Positions 48,801-57,486 of a DNA stretch of 64,000 nucleotides are shown here, in pieces. This stretch comes from Comamonas sp. KCTC 72670 (GTDB lineage Bacteria > Myxococcota > Myxococcia > Myxococcales > Myxococcaceae), in the NCBI GenBank assembly GCA_014656495.1, contig BNCN01000008.1, forward strand, positions 310,001 through 374,000. Reading direction: 5' to 3'. The notes under the pieces were generated by a model, which saw only the letters and a program-made list of their open reading frames with translations, was not told the DNA's origin and ran no database searches. The first letter of the stretch is position 1. Each line of letters opens with the position of its first letter. The translations under genes and the position numbers were made by a program.

Positions 48801-50810
48801 ATGACCACGAACCTGTCCATTCGCCGCGTCGTTCTCTACAAGCATGGCGTCGGCTACTTCGAGCGCCGGGGAAAGGTGAGCGGCAACGACACGCTCCACC
48901 TGGACTTCAAGGCGCGCGACATGAACGACGTGCTGAAGTCGCTGACGGTGCTGGACCTGTCGGGGGGCTCGGTGTCGGCGGTGAGCTACGACTCCACGAA
49001 GCCGCTGGAGCAGCTGCTGGCGGAGGCCACCATCCGCATCCCGGAGGACGGCAGCCTCACGGCGCTGCTGGGGCAGATCAAGGGCGCGCGCGTGCGGGTG
49101 CGCGTGGGCGGCGCGCAGGTGGAGGGCTCCATCATCGGCCTGGACTCGCTGGCGGTGGCGGCGGGCGAGACGAGCCTGATGCGGCCGTTCCTGTCGCTGC
49201 TGGTGGGCGCCTCGCTGCGGACCTTCGACATCCTGGACGTGTCCGAGCTGGAGTTCCTGGACGAGGCGGTGCGCAAGGACCTGGAGTTCTACCTGGCCAC
49301 GGTGCTGTCCTCGTACAAGAAGGACTCCAAGCGGATGGCCATCCTCACCTCGGGCGAGGGCCAGCGCGAGCTGTTCGTCAGCTACGTGGTGGAGTCACCG
49401 GTGTGGAAGACGAGCTACCGCATCCTCCTGGACGAGGGTGAGCCGCCGCTGCTCCAGGGCTGGGCGCTGGTGGACAACACCGGGGACGAGGACTGGGTGG
49501 ACGTGAAGCTGTCGCTCATCGCCGGGCTGCCGGTGTCCTTCGTGCATGACCTCTACAACCCCCGGTACATGCAGCGCCCGGTGGTGGAGGTGAAGACGGA
49601 GGCCGCCGCCGCGCCCGTGATTCCCGAGGAGAGCTTCGGCGGCTCCATGGACATGATGATGGCGGAGGTGGCCGCGCCCGTGATGCCCGCCGCGGCGGCG
49701 CCCATGCCCTCGCCGCGCCGGGGTGGCCGGGCGGAGAAGCCCCGGGCGGTGGCCGTGGCGGGTGGCCCTGGCAGTGGCGGGCCGAAGCTGCGCGAGGTGA
49801 TGGAGCAGAGCGCGGTGACGACGCTCACGAAGGAGGTGGGGGACCTCTTCGAGTACGGCGTGGACCGGCCGGTGACGGTGCACCGCAACCAGAGCGCGCT
49901 GGTGCCCATCCTGCACAAGCCCTTCGAGGGCAAACGGGTGCTCCTCTACAACCGCGCCACGCGGGAGAAGAACCCCATGGCGTGCATCGAGCTGAAGAAC
50001 ACCACGGGCCTGACGCTGGAGGGCGGGCCGGTGACGGTGTCCGAGGACGAGCGCTACGTGGGCGAGGCGATGCTCGACACGATGAAGCCGAACGACCGGC
50101 GCTTCGTGCCCTACGCGGTGGAGCTGGGCTGCGTGATGTCCATCGAGGACCGCGTCGAGGACGGGCCGGTGTTCCGCGTGGTGGTGAACTCCGGGATGCT
50201 GGTGGCGGAGTACTTCCACCTGCGGCGCACGACGTACCTCGCGCGGAACAAGGCGCAGCGCCCGCAGGTGCTGTTCGTGGAGCACCCGCGTACCGGGTGG
50301 GAGCTGGCGAAGGACGCGCCGGAGCCCACGGAGACGACGGACGGCTTCTGGCGCTTCAAGCGGGAGCTGGCGGCGGGCTCGCAGGACACGCTGAGCATCA
50401 CCGAGCGCACGCGCGGGCAGCGCCAGTACCTCATCTCCAGCATGGGGCTGGACCAGGTCTCCTACTTCGTCTCGCAGCGCTTCATCGACGAGAAGATGAC
50501 GGCCGCGCTGAAGGAGGTCATCGCGCAGCGCGAGCAGGTGGACGCGCTGGCCAAGGACGAGCAGCGCCTCCAGGACGAGCGCAACCAGCTCTTCCGCGAC
50601 CAGGAGCGCATCCGCTCCAACATTGAATCGCTGAAGAGCGGGGCCTCGCAGCGCGAGCTGGCCGAGCGCTTCGTCGCGAAGCTCAACGAGCAGGAGGACC
50701 GCCTGGAGGCCATCGCCAGTGAGCTGGAGAAGCTGGCGAAGCAGCGGCAGGAGGCGCAGAAGACGCTCAACCGCCGCATCCAGGGGCTCAGCTTCAGCGC
50801 GGACCTGTAG
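48801..50810 (+). CDS. DUF4139 domain protein
   Basis: 669 residues. The opening TTNLSIRRVVLYKHGVGYFERRGKVSGNDTLHLDFKARDMNDVLKSLTVLDLSGG and the middle ELFVSYVVESPVWKTSYRILLDEGEPPLLQGWALVDNTGDEDWVDVKLSLIAGLPVSFVHDLYNPRYM are characteristic of DUF4139. An Ala/Pro/Met-rich insert (about 275-325) interrupts the domain, and a coiled coil ends the protein (about 560-650, EVIAQREQVDALAKDEQRLQDERNQLFRDQERIRSNIESL). Members occur widely, some with a signal peptide; this one has none and is probably cytoplasmic. Family function is unknown. Confidence 0.85.
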   Translation: MTTNLSIRRVVLYKHGVGYFERRGKVSGNDTLHLDFKARDMNDVLKSLTVLDLSGGSVSAVSYDSTKPLEQLLAEATIRIPEDGSLTALLGQIKGARVRVRVGGAQVEGSIIGLDSLAVAAGETSLMRPFLSLLVGASLRTFDILDVSELEFLDEAVRKDLEFYLATVLSSYKKDSKRMAILTSGEGQRELFVSYVVESPVWKTSYRILLDEGEPPLLQGWALVDNTGDEDWVDVKLSLIAGLPVSFVHDLYNPRYMQRPVVEVKTEAAAAPVIPEESFGGSMDMMMAEVAAPVMPAAAAPMPSPRRGGRAEKPRAVAVAGGPGSGGPKLREVMEQSAVTTLTKEVGDLFEYGVDRPVTVHRNQSALVPILHKPFEGKRVLLYNRATREKNPMACIELKNTTGLTLEGGPVTVSEDERYVGEAMLDTMKPNDRRFVPYAVELGCVMSIEDRVEDGPVFRVVVNSGMLVAEYFHLRRTTYLARNKAQRPQVLFVEHPRTGWELAKDAPEPTETTDGFWRFKRELAAGSQDTLSITERTRGQRQYLISSMGLDQVSYFVSQRFIDEKMTAALKEVIAQREQVDALAKDEQRLQDERNQLFRDQERIRSNIESLKSGASQRELAERFVAKLNEQEDRLEAIASELEKLAKQRQEAQKTLNRRIQGLSFSADL

Positions 50811-50941
50811 CCCGCGAAGTTCGAAGCGAATCGTGGAGTTTTGACGGGGCGTCGCGGGCGAAAGTGGCAGTCTCCCGATATGGAGATGCCGGTGCGTCGT
50901 TGGCATTTCGACGCCCGGCATTCTTCATCCAAGGGGACACC

Positions 50942-51391
50942 ATGCGAATTCAGGCCGTGTTGCTGGCAGTGCTGCTGATGGCTTGTGGTGGTGGGGATGC
51001 GTTGAACGAGGACGCGTTCGTGGTTCGCTTCGAGGCGAGCTACGGCGAATGCGAAACGGGGTGTGTGTCCCGCCTCGAGGTCTCCTCGGAGGGCGAGGCC
51101 CGCGTGGCGGTCGCGGACGGGCCGGGTCTTCCGGAGCGGACCCGTTCTTTCTCCCTGACGAGGGCGGAGCGGGCGGGGCTTCTGGAGGATGTCCGGCTGT
51201 CGCGCACGGAGCCGTGGGAGGAGCGATACGGGTGCCCTGACTGCGCCGACCAGGGGACCTTCATCCTCGGGCTCTCCGCCGGAGCGGACGAGCGCGGCTC
51301 AACCGTGGACCCGATGCCGCACAGGCAGCCGGCACACCTGACGCCGCTGCTCGCTCGGCTGGAGGCGCTGCTCATCGCCAACAAGCCTTGA
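50942..51391 (+). CDS. Small hypothetical lipoprotein
   Basis: 149 residues from the ATG at 50942. Leader MRIQAVLLAVLLMAC with lipobox LLMAC. The mature part contains four Cys residues in CETGC and GCPDC, which suggests disulfides or metal binding, within a beta-rich fold (EDAFVVRFEASYGE, VSRLEVSSEGEARVAVAD, GTFILGLSAG). It ends 38 bp from the convergent neighbour with a strong hairpin between them. Function unknown. Confidence 0.68.
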   Translation: MRIQAVLLAVLLMACGGGDALNEDAFVVRFEASYGECETGCVSRLEVSSEGEARVAVADGPGLPERTRSFSLTRAERAGLLEDVRLSRTEPWEERYGCPDCADQGTFILGLSAGADERGSTVDPMPHRQPAHLTPLLARLEALLIANKP

Positions 51392-51406
51392 GCGGCCGCG
51401 TCCTGG

Positions 51407-51429
51407 CGCGGCCGTGAATCACGGCCGCG
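51407..51429. terminator. Perfect hairpin between convergent genes
   Basis: 10-bp perfect stem CGCGGCCGTG/CACGGCCGCG (51407-51416, 51420-51429) with an AAT loop, exactly between the stops of the lipoprotein gene (51391) and the minus-strand gene ending at 51430. Likely bidirectional terminator; no U-tract. Confidence 0.6.
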
Positions 51430-51999
51430 TCAGTCGGAGACGATGCGCCAGCGCAGCGTCCCGTCCTTGTCCGGCTCCAGGACCTCCACGCGCGGATTCT
51501 TGGCGCTGGAGCACTCCAGGTAGGCCTTGAAGCCGCCCGCCAGCTCGTGGACGGTGACGGGCGTCAGGTAGGTGAACTCGCGCAGCAGCAGCAGGCCGGT
51601 GCCGTTCTCCTCCTGGTGCAGCAGCTCGCCCTGGTCGCAGTAGGAGCGCCACATGCGCCGCGCCATGCCCAGCACCATGGTGGGCGTGGTGAAGCGCAGC
51701 ACCATCTTGAAGATGGAGTGGATGTCCCGCAGGGTGACTTCGTAGCCCACCGTGTGGGCCCCTTCCGGCCTGCCGTCGAAGTGCCGGTCCACCACGTGCT
51801 GGATGATGCCGAAGTACGTCTCCACCGGCACCCAGCCCACGGCCAGCGTCGTGCGCGGGTCCGCGTGCGGTTGCAGCTCGGCGCTCAGCGACTCCACCGC
51901 CGTCCGGGCGGTGTCCTCGCCGAAGCGCTCGTGGATGTACGCCAGCAGGTTCTGGACGGTGAAGCCCTTGTAATGCACTCCGGACAATGAGGCTGTCAC
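51430..51999 (-). CDS. Hypothetical protein, distantly DUF2378/TIGR02265-like
   Basis: 189 residues. Helical, with a layout resembling the myxobacterial paralogous family TIGR02265 (for example HYKGFTVQNLLAYIHERFGEDTARTAVESL and the long helix YFGIIQHVVDRHFDGRPEGAHTVG). The closing ECSSAKNPRVEVLEPDKDGTLRWRIVSD is a beta hairpin. Similarity to the clear DUF2378 gene at 63351 is weak, so the assignment is tentative. No signal peptide, no catalytic motif. Confidence 0.5.
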   Translation of the reverse strand: MTASLSGVHYKGFTVQNLLAYIHERFGEDTARTAVESLSAELQPHADPRTTLAVGWVPVETYFGIIQHVVDRHFDGRPEGAHTVGYEVTLRDIHSIFKMVLRFTTPTMVLGMARRMWRSYCDQGELLHQEENGTGLLLLREFTYLTPVTVHELAGGFKAYLECSSAKNPRVEVLEPDKDGTLRWRIVSD

Positions 52000-52129
52000 G
52001 CTCGCGAGTCCCCCCGCTTCATCCTGTGAGCCGGTGCTGGCTCACAGGAGGGTGGCGGCAAAGCCGCATGCTAGAGCACTCCACGACACGGCGGAAATAC
52101 CAGCGTGAACCCATTCCCGCTGGCGCCGC

Positions 52130-53848
52130 TCAACGCTGGAATGCCCGGAACACCTCGACACCCGCGACCACCGTGAGCCGCACCTGCGCGCCGGGGAGCT
52201 CGGAGGCGGGCGCGTCCACCGGGTCCACCGACAGCGCGACGAAGTCCGCGTCCATGCCAGGCTGGAGCCGGCCGCGGCGCCCCTCGGCGAAGGACGCGTA
52301 CGCGGCGCCCACGGTGAAGCCCTCCAGCGCCTCCTCACCGCTCAGCCGCTGTCCGCCATACCAGCCGCCCTCCGGCTGACCTCGCGGGTCCTGCCGCGTG
52401 CGCGCCGCGTAGAGACCCGCCAGCACGTCCGGGCGCTCCACGGGGAAGTCGCTGCCCAGCGCCAGCACCGCGCCGGACGCCTTCAGCCGCTGCCAGGCGT
52501 AGGCCCCGCGGATGCGCTCCGCTCCCACGCGCGCCTCGGCCCACGGCATGTCGCTGGTGGCGTGGGTGGGCTGCACGCTGGCGATGAAGTTGTTCCGGCC
52601 CAGCCGCTCGAAGTCCTCCGCGCGCATGACTTGCGCGTGCTCCACGCGGTGACGTCCGTCCTGCGTGCCCGTGGCCTCGGCCGAGCGCGAGAGCACCTCC
52701 AGCACCACCGTGTTGGCCCGGTCGCCAATCGCGTGCGTGCACACCTGGAAGCCCCGCGCCATGAACGCGCGCACGCGCGCCTCGTACTCCTCGGGCGTCA
52801 GCAGCAGCAGGCCCCGGTGGCCGGGCTCGTCGCTGTAGTCCTGGTGCAGCGCCGCGCCCCGGCTGCCGAGCGCGCCATCCAGGGTGAGCTTCACCGCGCG
52901 CAGCGTGAGCATGCGCCCTTCGTACGGGCCGTCCTTCAGGTACGTCTCCCGGTCCCCCGTCTGCCCATCCGCCATGGCGTAGACGCGCAGCGGCAGCTTG
53001 CCTTGCTTGTCCCACCGCTGGAGCAGCCGGAAGGTGCGCAGGTCCATGCCCGCGTCGTGGACGCCGGTGAGGCCCACCTGCGCGCCGCGCTGGAGCGCCG
53101 CGGTCAACTGCGCCGCGTGCTGTTCGTCCGTGGCCGGCGGCAGCACGGCTTCAATCAGCGTCATGGCGTTGTCCACCAGGATGCCCGTGGGCTCGCCATC
53201 CGCACCGCGGAGGATGCGGCCGCCCGCGGGGTCCTTCGTGTCGCGGGTGATGCCCGCGCGCCGCAGCGCCTCGCCGTTGACCCACAGCGCGTGGCCGTCC
53301 ACGCGGCTCAGCGCCACTGGGCGCGTGGGGAAGCGCGAGTCCAGGTCCGCGCGCGACGGGAAGGCCTTGTCCTGCCAGTCGTTCTGGTCCCAGCCCCGGC
53401 CCAGGAGCCACTCGCCCTGGAACGCGGAGGCGGGCGCCGAGGAGACGCGCTCCAGGGCCTCGGACTTGGAGTCCACGCCCTCCAGGTTCACCGTCACCAG
53501 GCCCTGGCCCAGCCCCGCGAGGTGGCCGTGCGCGTCGGTGAGGCCGGGCACCACCGTGACGTCGCCCAGGTCCACCACGCGCGCGTCCTGGCCCGCGGCG
53601 GCGAGCACCTCGTCCTTCGTGCCGGTGGCCAGCACCTTTCCGTCCTTCACCGCGAGCGCCTGCACCTGGGGCTTCGCCGGGTCCAGCGTCCGGATGCGCT
53701 GGGCCACGTACACCGTCGTCGTGGCGGTGGGCGGGGGGACGGGGCCGGGGCCGTCATCCACGGGCGGCACGCGCCGGGCACAGCCGACCAGGCTGGTCAG
53801 AAGGAGTACTGCCCCGAGGAGTCCACCACCGAGTCGTCGCAGCGTCAT
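52130..53848 (-). CDS. Amidohydrolase lipoprotein (YtcJ-like)
   Basis: 572 residues from the ATG at 53848, leader MTLRRLGGGLLGAVLLLTSLVGC with lipobox SLVGC. The amidohydrolase superfamily fold has the metal-binding TVVPGLTDAHGHLAGLG, the mid-domain EHAQVMRAEDFERLGRNNFIASVQPTHAT and the late GSDFPVE with the metal-binding Asp. The sequence matches the YtcJ-type branch, whose substrates are mostly unknown amides. Being lipid-anchored, it would act outside the cytoplasm. It is divergent from the neighbouring DNA at 54 kb, which holds a gene remnant. Confidence 0.88.
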   Translation of the reverse strand: MTLRRLGGGLLGAVLLLTSLVGCARRVPPVDDGPGPVPPPTATTTVYVAQRIRTLDPAKPQVQALAVKDGKVLATGTKDEVLAAAGQDARVVDLGDVTVVPGLTDAHGHLAGLGQGLVTVNLEGVDSKSEALERVSSAPASAFQGEWLLGRGWDQNDWQDKAFPSRADLDSRFPTRPVALSRVDGHALWVNGEALRRAGITRDTKDPAGGRILRGADGEPTGILVDNAMTLIEAVLPPATDEQHAAQLTAALQRGAQVGLTGVHDAGMDLRTFRLLQRWDKQGKLPLRVYAMADGQTGDRETYLKDGPYEGRMLTLRAVKLTLDGALGSRGAALHQDYSDEPGHRGLLLLTPEEYEARVRAFMARGFQVCTHAIGDRANTVVLEVLSRSAEATGTQDGRHRVEHAQVMRAEDFERLGRNNFIASVQPTHATSDMPWAEARVGAERIRGAYAWQRLKASGAVLALGSDFPVERPDVLAGLYAARTRQDPRGQPEGGWYGGQRLSGEEALEGFTVGAAYASFAEGRRGRLQPGMDADFVALSVDPVDAPASELPGAQVRLTVVAGVEVFRAFQR

Positions 53849-53971
53849 GTCTGGCACCTGTCTGGGGGCCCGCGCCCATTCCTGGCGCGTCCGGCGCGAC
53901 ACTCTGGCGCACCCGGAGGGGGAGGCCAAGCCTGGGCGTCCCCCTCCGAGCGCGCGGAGGTCACCGCGCGG

Positions 53972-54065
53972 TCACAAGTTGACGGGGCATGGCTGCGTGC
54001 GCGGCGCGCAGCCCGTGGACTGCACCTGGTAGGTCAGCTCGTACTTGCCATCCAGGTCCGACTTG
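53972..54065 (-). pseudogene. Remnant of an exported-protein gene (3' end only)
   Basis: Between the rhomboid and amidohydrolase genes the minus strand reads about 30 codons (KSDLDGKYELTYQVQSTG then CAPRTQPCPVNL and a TGA at 53972). Codons are strongly GC3-biased and the residues look like a beta-rich protein end with three Cys. Upstream of about 54065 the same frame loses this codon bias, and there is no start or leader. I read it as the surviving 3' end of a deleted gene. It could instead be chance. Confidence 0.35.
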
Positions 54066-54143
54066 GGTGTCTGGCCCCAACGGCCTGGATACGCAGCGGC
54101 GCGCGGTGTCTGGCAATTCAACGATGCGAAAGAGCCAGCGCCG

Positions 54144-54917
54144 TCAGGGATGGTTGGGATGCAGCCGGTGGCGCATCGACGTGCGCTGGTTCGTGTAGCG
54201 CGGGTTCTGGAACAGCTTGATGAGCACCATGCCCGCCACGAAGCCGCCGATGTGGGCCCAGAACGCGACGCCGCCCGTGGCCTCCGCGTTCACGGTGTTG
54301 AGCTGGGGCAGGCCGCTGACGAGCTGCACGCCGAACCACCACAGCAGCACGGCCCAGGCGGGCACGGGGATGACGCGGATGAAGATGACGATGATGAACA
54401 GCATGTTCACCCGCACCCGGGGGTACAGCAGCAGGTAGGCCCCCATGACGCCGGAGATGGCGCCGGACGCGCCCACCGTGGGCACCGGCGAGCCCGGGTC
54501 CACCACGAGGTGGGCCGCCGCCGCGGCCAGGCCGCACAGCAGGTAGAACACCACGAAGCGCAGCCGGCCCATGCTGTCCTCGACGTTGTTGCCGAAGACC
54601 CAGAAGAACAGACAGTTGCCCAGCAGGTGTCCCCAGCCGCCGTGCAGGAACATGGACGTGAGCGGGGTGAGGAGGTTGATGGGCTCGTTGTCCACCACGC
54701 ACGCGAGCCCGTCCCCCAGCGGCACCGGGAGCCCGAGCGGGGCCTTGCCGGTCAGCTCGCCCGGCACCATGCCCAGATTGCAGACGCTGGCCGCCAGCCG
54801 GAAGGCGTCGAAGCCGGCGCCCTGGATGAAGACCCAGACGAAGCCAATGATGCCGAGCAACGCGTACGTGACGACGGGCGTGCGCAGGGTGGGGTTGTCG
54901 TCGCTGATGGGAATCAT
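54144..54917 (-). CDS. Rhomboid-family intramembrane serine protease
   Basis: 257 residues. At least six membrane segments. The catalytic Ser is in VGASGAISGVMGAYL, with the His in the last helix (AHIGGFVAGMVLI) and the upstream HGGWGHLLGNCLFFWVFG box that holds the oxyanion-forming residues. Rhomboids cleave transmembrane substrates inside the lipid bilayer; substrates in myxobacteria are mostly unknown. A polar extension near the N-terminus (RTPVVTYALLGI) marks the first helix. It stands alone, divergent from a lipoprotein gene across about 190 bp. Confidence 0.9.
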   Translation of the reverse strand: MIPISDDNPTLRTPVVTYALLGIIGFVWVFIQGAGFDAFRLAASVCNLGMVPGELTGKAPLGLPVPLGDGLACVVDNEPINLLTPLTSMFLHGGWGHLLGNCLFFWVFGNNVEDSMGRLRFVVFYLLCGLAAAAAHLVVDPGSPVPTVGASGAISGVMGAYLLLYPRVRVNMLFIIVIFIRVIPVPAWAVLLWWFGVQLVSGLPQLNTVNAEATGGVAFWAHIGGFVAGMVLIKLFQNPRYTNQRTSMRHRLHPNHP

Positions 54918-55108
54918 GGTGGAAAGCCACCATGTACATCACGCCCGGCCCGCGGGAGGCGGGATGTGTGCCCGCGGACGCATCCTGACCCATACGCGCG
55001 GAGCGGGGGAGATGGTTGCGCCAGACAACGACCCCCTGGGAGACTTGGCTGCGGGAAGCCGGTGAGGGATGGTTGACCGCCTCACACTCCCGTGGAGTCT
55101 TGAGAAAT

Positions 55109-55633
55109 ATGAACCTGTCGATGCTGTCGCGCGGCGCCGCCGCGCTCCTCGTGGTCGCCGCGCTGTCCCTCACCACCACCGGTTGCGCCGGGCGCCGCCG
55201 CGAAGCCTTCCTGTTGGAGAAGGCCCGCAACCACGTCTACCGCAAGCCCGTGGCGGAGGTGTACCCGCAGGCGCTCGCGTTGCTGAAGGAGAAGGGCTAC
55301 TCCTTCAAGGCGGGCCAGAACGGCTTCGAGGCCACCACCGAGTGGTTGATGCAGGGCGCGCCGTCCTCGCTGGGCACCACCCAGGTGCGCTACCTGGTGC
55401 GCGGCATCGAGAAGGGCCCGGGGCAGTGCGCGGTGGAGTTCACCCGGCAGCTCGTCACCGAGTCCGCGGGCGCCGCCAACACGTCCGGCCGCGCGGCGGA
55501 CATCACCGAGCCCGCGGTGCGCGCCGACGGCGGCAACATCACCCGCGACGAGGAGCTGGAGTGGGAGCTGGTCCAGCGCGTCGACGCCGACTCCGCCTCC
55601 GCCCTGCGCGCCGAGGCCGAGAAGATTCAGTAA
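55109..55633 (+). CDS. Hypothetical lipoprotein
   Basis: 174 residues from the ATG at 55109. Leader MLSRGAAALLVVAALSLTTTGC with lipobox TTTGC. The mature part has a compact alpha/beta domain (RKPVAEVYPQALALLKEKGYSFKAGQNGFEATTEWLMQ, VRYLVRGIEKGPGQCAVEFTRQLVTES), reminiscent of DUF4136- or BamC-like periplasmic lipoproteins but too weak to call. It ends 3 bp before the convergent ribonuclease Z gene stop. Confidence 0.7.
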   Translation: MNLSMLSRGAAALLVVAALSLTTTGCAGRRREAFLLEKARNHVYRKPVAEVYPQALALLKEKGYSFKAGQNGFEATTEWLMQGAPSSLGTTQVRYLVRGIEKGPGQCAVEFTRQLVTESAGAANTSGRAADITEPAVRADGGNITRDEELEWELVQRVDADSASALRAEAEKIQ

Positions 55634-55636
55634 CCC

Positions 55637-56560
55637 TCAGTCCCGCAGGGGCAGCTCGACGGTGAGCCCGTCGAAGGCCACCTCCACCGGCCCCTCGTAC
55701 TCCTCGCGCGCCTGCGCGAGCAGCTTCGAGGGGTCGGTGTCATGCCGGCTGGACAGGTGCGTGAGCACCAGCCGCCGCGCGCCCGCCTCCCGCGCCACGC
55801 GCGCCGCTTCCCGCGCCGTGGAGTGGTGCGTCTCCTTCGCCCGCTCCTGCTCGTCGTCGGAGAAGGTGGACTCGTGGACCAGCAGGTCCGCGTCCCGGGA
55901 GGCCTTCACCACCGCGGGGCAGGGGCGCGTGTCGCCGGAGATGACCAGCCTGCGCCCCGGCCGCGGCGCGCCGAGCACGTCCTCGGGCTTCACCGTCCGC
56001 CCGTCCTCCAGCGTCACCGCCTCGCCGCGCTGGAGCTTCCCGAACGCCGGGCCCTCCGGCACGCCCAGGGAGCGCGCCACCTCCAGGTTGAAGCGCCCGG
56101 GGCGCTCGTCCTCCACCAGCGCGTAGGCCAGCGCGTTGATGCGGTGGTCCGCGCCAATGGCGTGGATGGTGTAGCCGTTGCGCGGCACCGCGTCGCCGTC
56201 CTTCAGCTCGTGAATCTCCACGGGGAAGGACATGGACTCCACGCCCAGGTAGACGGCCTGCTGCAGCACCCGCTTCGCGGAGGGCGGGCCGTACAGGCGC
56301 ATGGGCTCCGAGCGTCCCGTCATTCCCAGCGTGCGGAGAAAGCCGATGATTCCCAGGTAGTGGTCCGCGTGGAAGTGCGTGAAGAACACGGCGTCCACGG
56401 TGAAGCCGGTGCCGTAGCGCACCATCTGCCGCTGGCTGCCCTCTCCGCAGTCGAACAGCAGCAGGTCGGCGTGCGCCTTCACCGCGAGTCCGGACAGGTT
56501 CCGGTGCAGCGTGGGCTGCGCGGCGGAGGTACCGAGGAAGGTGAGCTTGAGGAGGGACAT
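55637..56560 (-). CDS. rnz: Ribonuclease Z
   Basis: 307 residues. Metallo-beta-lactamase fold: LTFLGTSAAQPTLHRNLSGLAV, zinc motif THFHADHYLGIIG (HxHxDH), exosite-like stretch near 160-190, VISGDTRPCPAVV with the bridging Asp, and ESTFSDDE/TGARRLVLTHLSSRH near the end with the final His. Length fits the short bacterial/archaeal RNase Z, which removes 3' trailers of tRNA precursors. The ATG at 56560 follows GGAGGGA. It converges on the lipoprotein gene. Confidence 0.92.
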   Translation of the reverse strand: MSLLKLTFLGTSAAQPTLHRNLSGLAVKAHADLLLFDCGEGSQRQMVRYGTGFTVDAVFFTHFHADHYLGIIGFLRTLGMTGRSEPMRLYGPPSAKRVLQQAVYLGVESMSFPVEIHELKDGDAVPRNGYTIHAIGADHRINALAYALVEDERPGRFNLEVARSLGVPEGPAFGKLQRGEAVTLEDGRTVKPEDVLGAPRPGRRLVISGDTRPCPAVVKASRDADLLVHESTFSDDEQERAKETHHSTAREAARVAREAGARRLVLTHLSSRHDTDPSKLLAQAREEYEGPVEVAFDGLTVELPLRD

Positions 56561-56704
56561 GCCGGCACTTCCCACGCGTAGAGAGCCTCCCGCACCCTGG
56601 AACACCTGGCGCGAGGCCGTCATTTACCAGGGTTGGATGCCCCCGTGCTTCCCTGACTGACGTTGGCTGCGCTATGTGGCCGCCCCCCGACATCGGACCT
56701 CACC

Positions 56705-57382
56705 ATGCCTGAATCCCTGACCTTCACGCCGACCTCGGACCCCCGCCGCGTCCGCGCGCCCGATGGCCGCGTCCTCACCGTGCCGGACGGCTGGGCCCTG
56801 TTGCCGCCGGGCGACGCCGGGCTCACCCGCCGCGTGAAGGCCGCGGGCCCGTCGTGGACGGTGGCGGAGAAGGTGGGGCGCAAGGTGTTCTCCCGGGGGG
56901 TGTGGGCGCCCGAGGCCCACATCGTCCAGGCCAAGGCCGCCCTCGAGGCCGAGCGCGCCACGCCCGCGTACGAGAAGAAGCTGGCCGCGGGCCGCGAGCG
57001 CCGGGCCCGGGAGCAGGAGGCCTACGAGGTCGACTTCGCCAACGCCGTGCTGCGCTTCCTCGCCTTCTCTCCAGGGTGGCTGCCGCACGCGAAGCGGATG
57101 GCCGTGCTCGTCGCCGCGCACGCCACGCCCGTGGGCAGCGGCACCGTGGCGCGCACGGAGCGCATCTCCCTGGAGCGCCGCGCCGAGGCGGCCGTCATCG
57201 CCTGGATGCGACATCAGACCACGCGCTACGACGACATGCGCATCGCCCGGGTGAAGGGCGCCCGCCGCGAGGTGCGCCGCGAGCTGGCGGACATCTCCCG
57301 CGCCGTGCTGGACCTGCATCGCCGGGATGCCCCGCACGCGCCCGCCGCGTGCCCGCTGTGCACCGCGCTCGCCCGCACCTGA
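56705..57382 (+). CDS. DUF2293 domain protein
   Basis: 225 residues from the ATG at 56705. It matches DUF2293 (VGSGTVARTERISLERRAEAAVIAWMRHQTTRYDDMRIARVKGARREVRRELAD) with a preceding helical region (DFANAVLRFLAFSPGWLPHAKRMAVLVAAHATP). The N-terminal third carries a small beta-rich part (DGRVLTVPDGWALLPPGDAGLTRRVK). Family function is unknown; members are cytoplasmic. Two Cys near the C-terminus (ACPLC) could bind metal. Confidence 0.82.
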   Translation: MPESLTFTPTSDPRRVRAPDGRVLTVPDGWALLPPGDAGLTRRVKAAGPSWTVAEKVGRKVFSRGVWAPEAHIVQAKAALEAERATPAYEKKLAAGRERRAREQEAYEVDFANAVLRFLAFSPGWLPHAKRMAVLVAAHATPVGSGTVARTERISLERRAEAAVIAWMRHQTTRYDDMRIARVKGARREVRRELADISRAVLDLHRRDAPHAPAACPLCTALART

Positions 57383-57424
57383 GCGTCCCGCCGCCCGCGG
57401 GAGTCTGTCCGGACTCCCGCTGTT

Positions 57425-57474
57425 ACTGACCCGGCGTTCAGAAACCTTGCTTCGTAACTGACCGGCGGGTTAGT
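57425..57474. promoter_or_regulatory. Repeated ACTGACC half-sites, probable TetR operators
   Basis: ACTGACC occurs at 57425-57431 and 57457-57463, 32 bp apart. The second is part of an imperfect palindrome ACTGACCGGCGGGTTAGT (57457-57474; 6 of 7 arm positions match) that ends 12 bp before the TetR ATG. It resembles the TGACC/GGTCA operators of many TetR efflux repressors. Confidence 0.6.
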
Positions 57475-57486
57475 CATCCGGCATTC

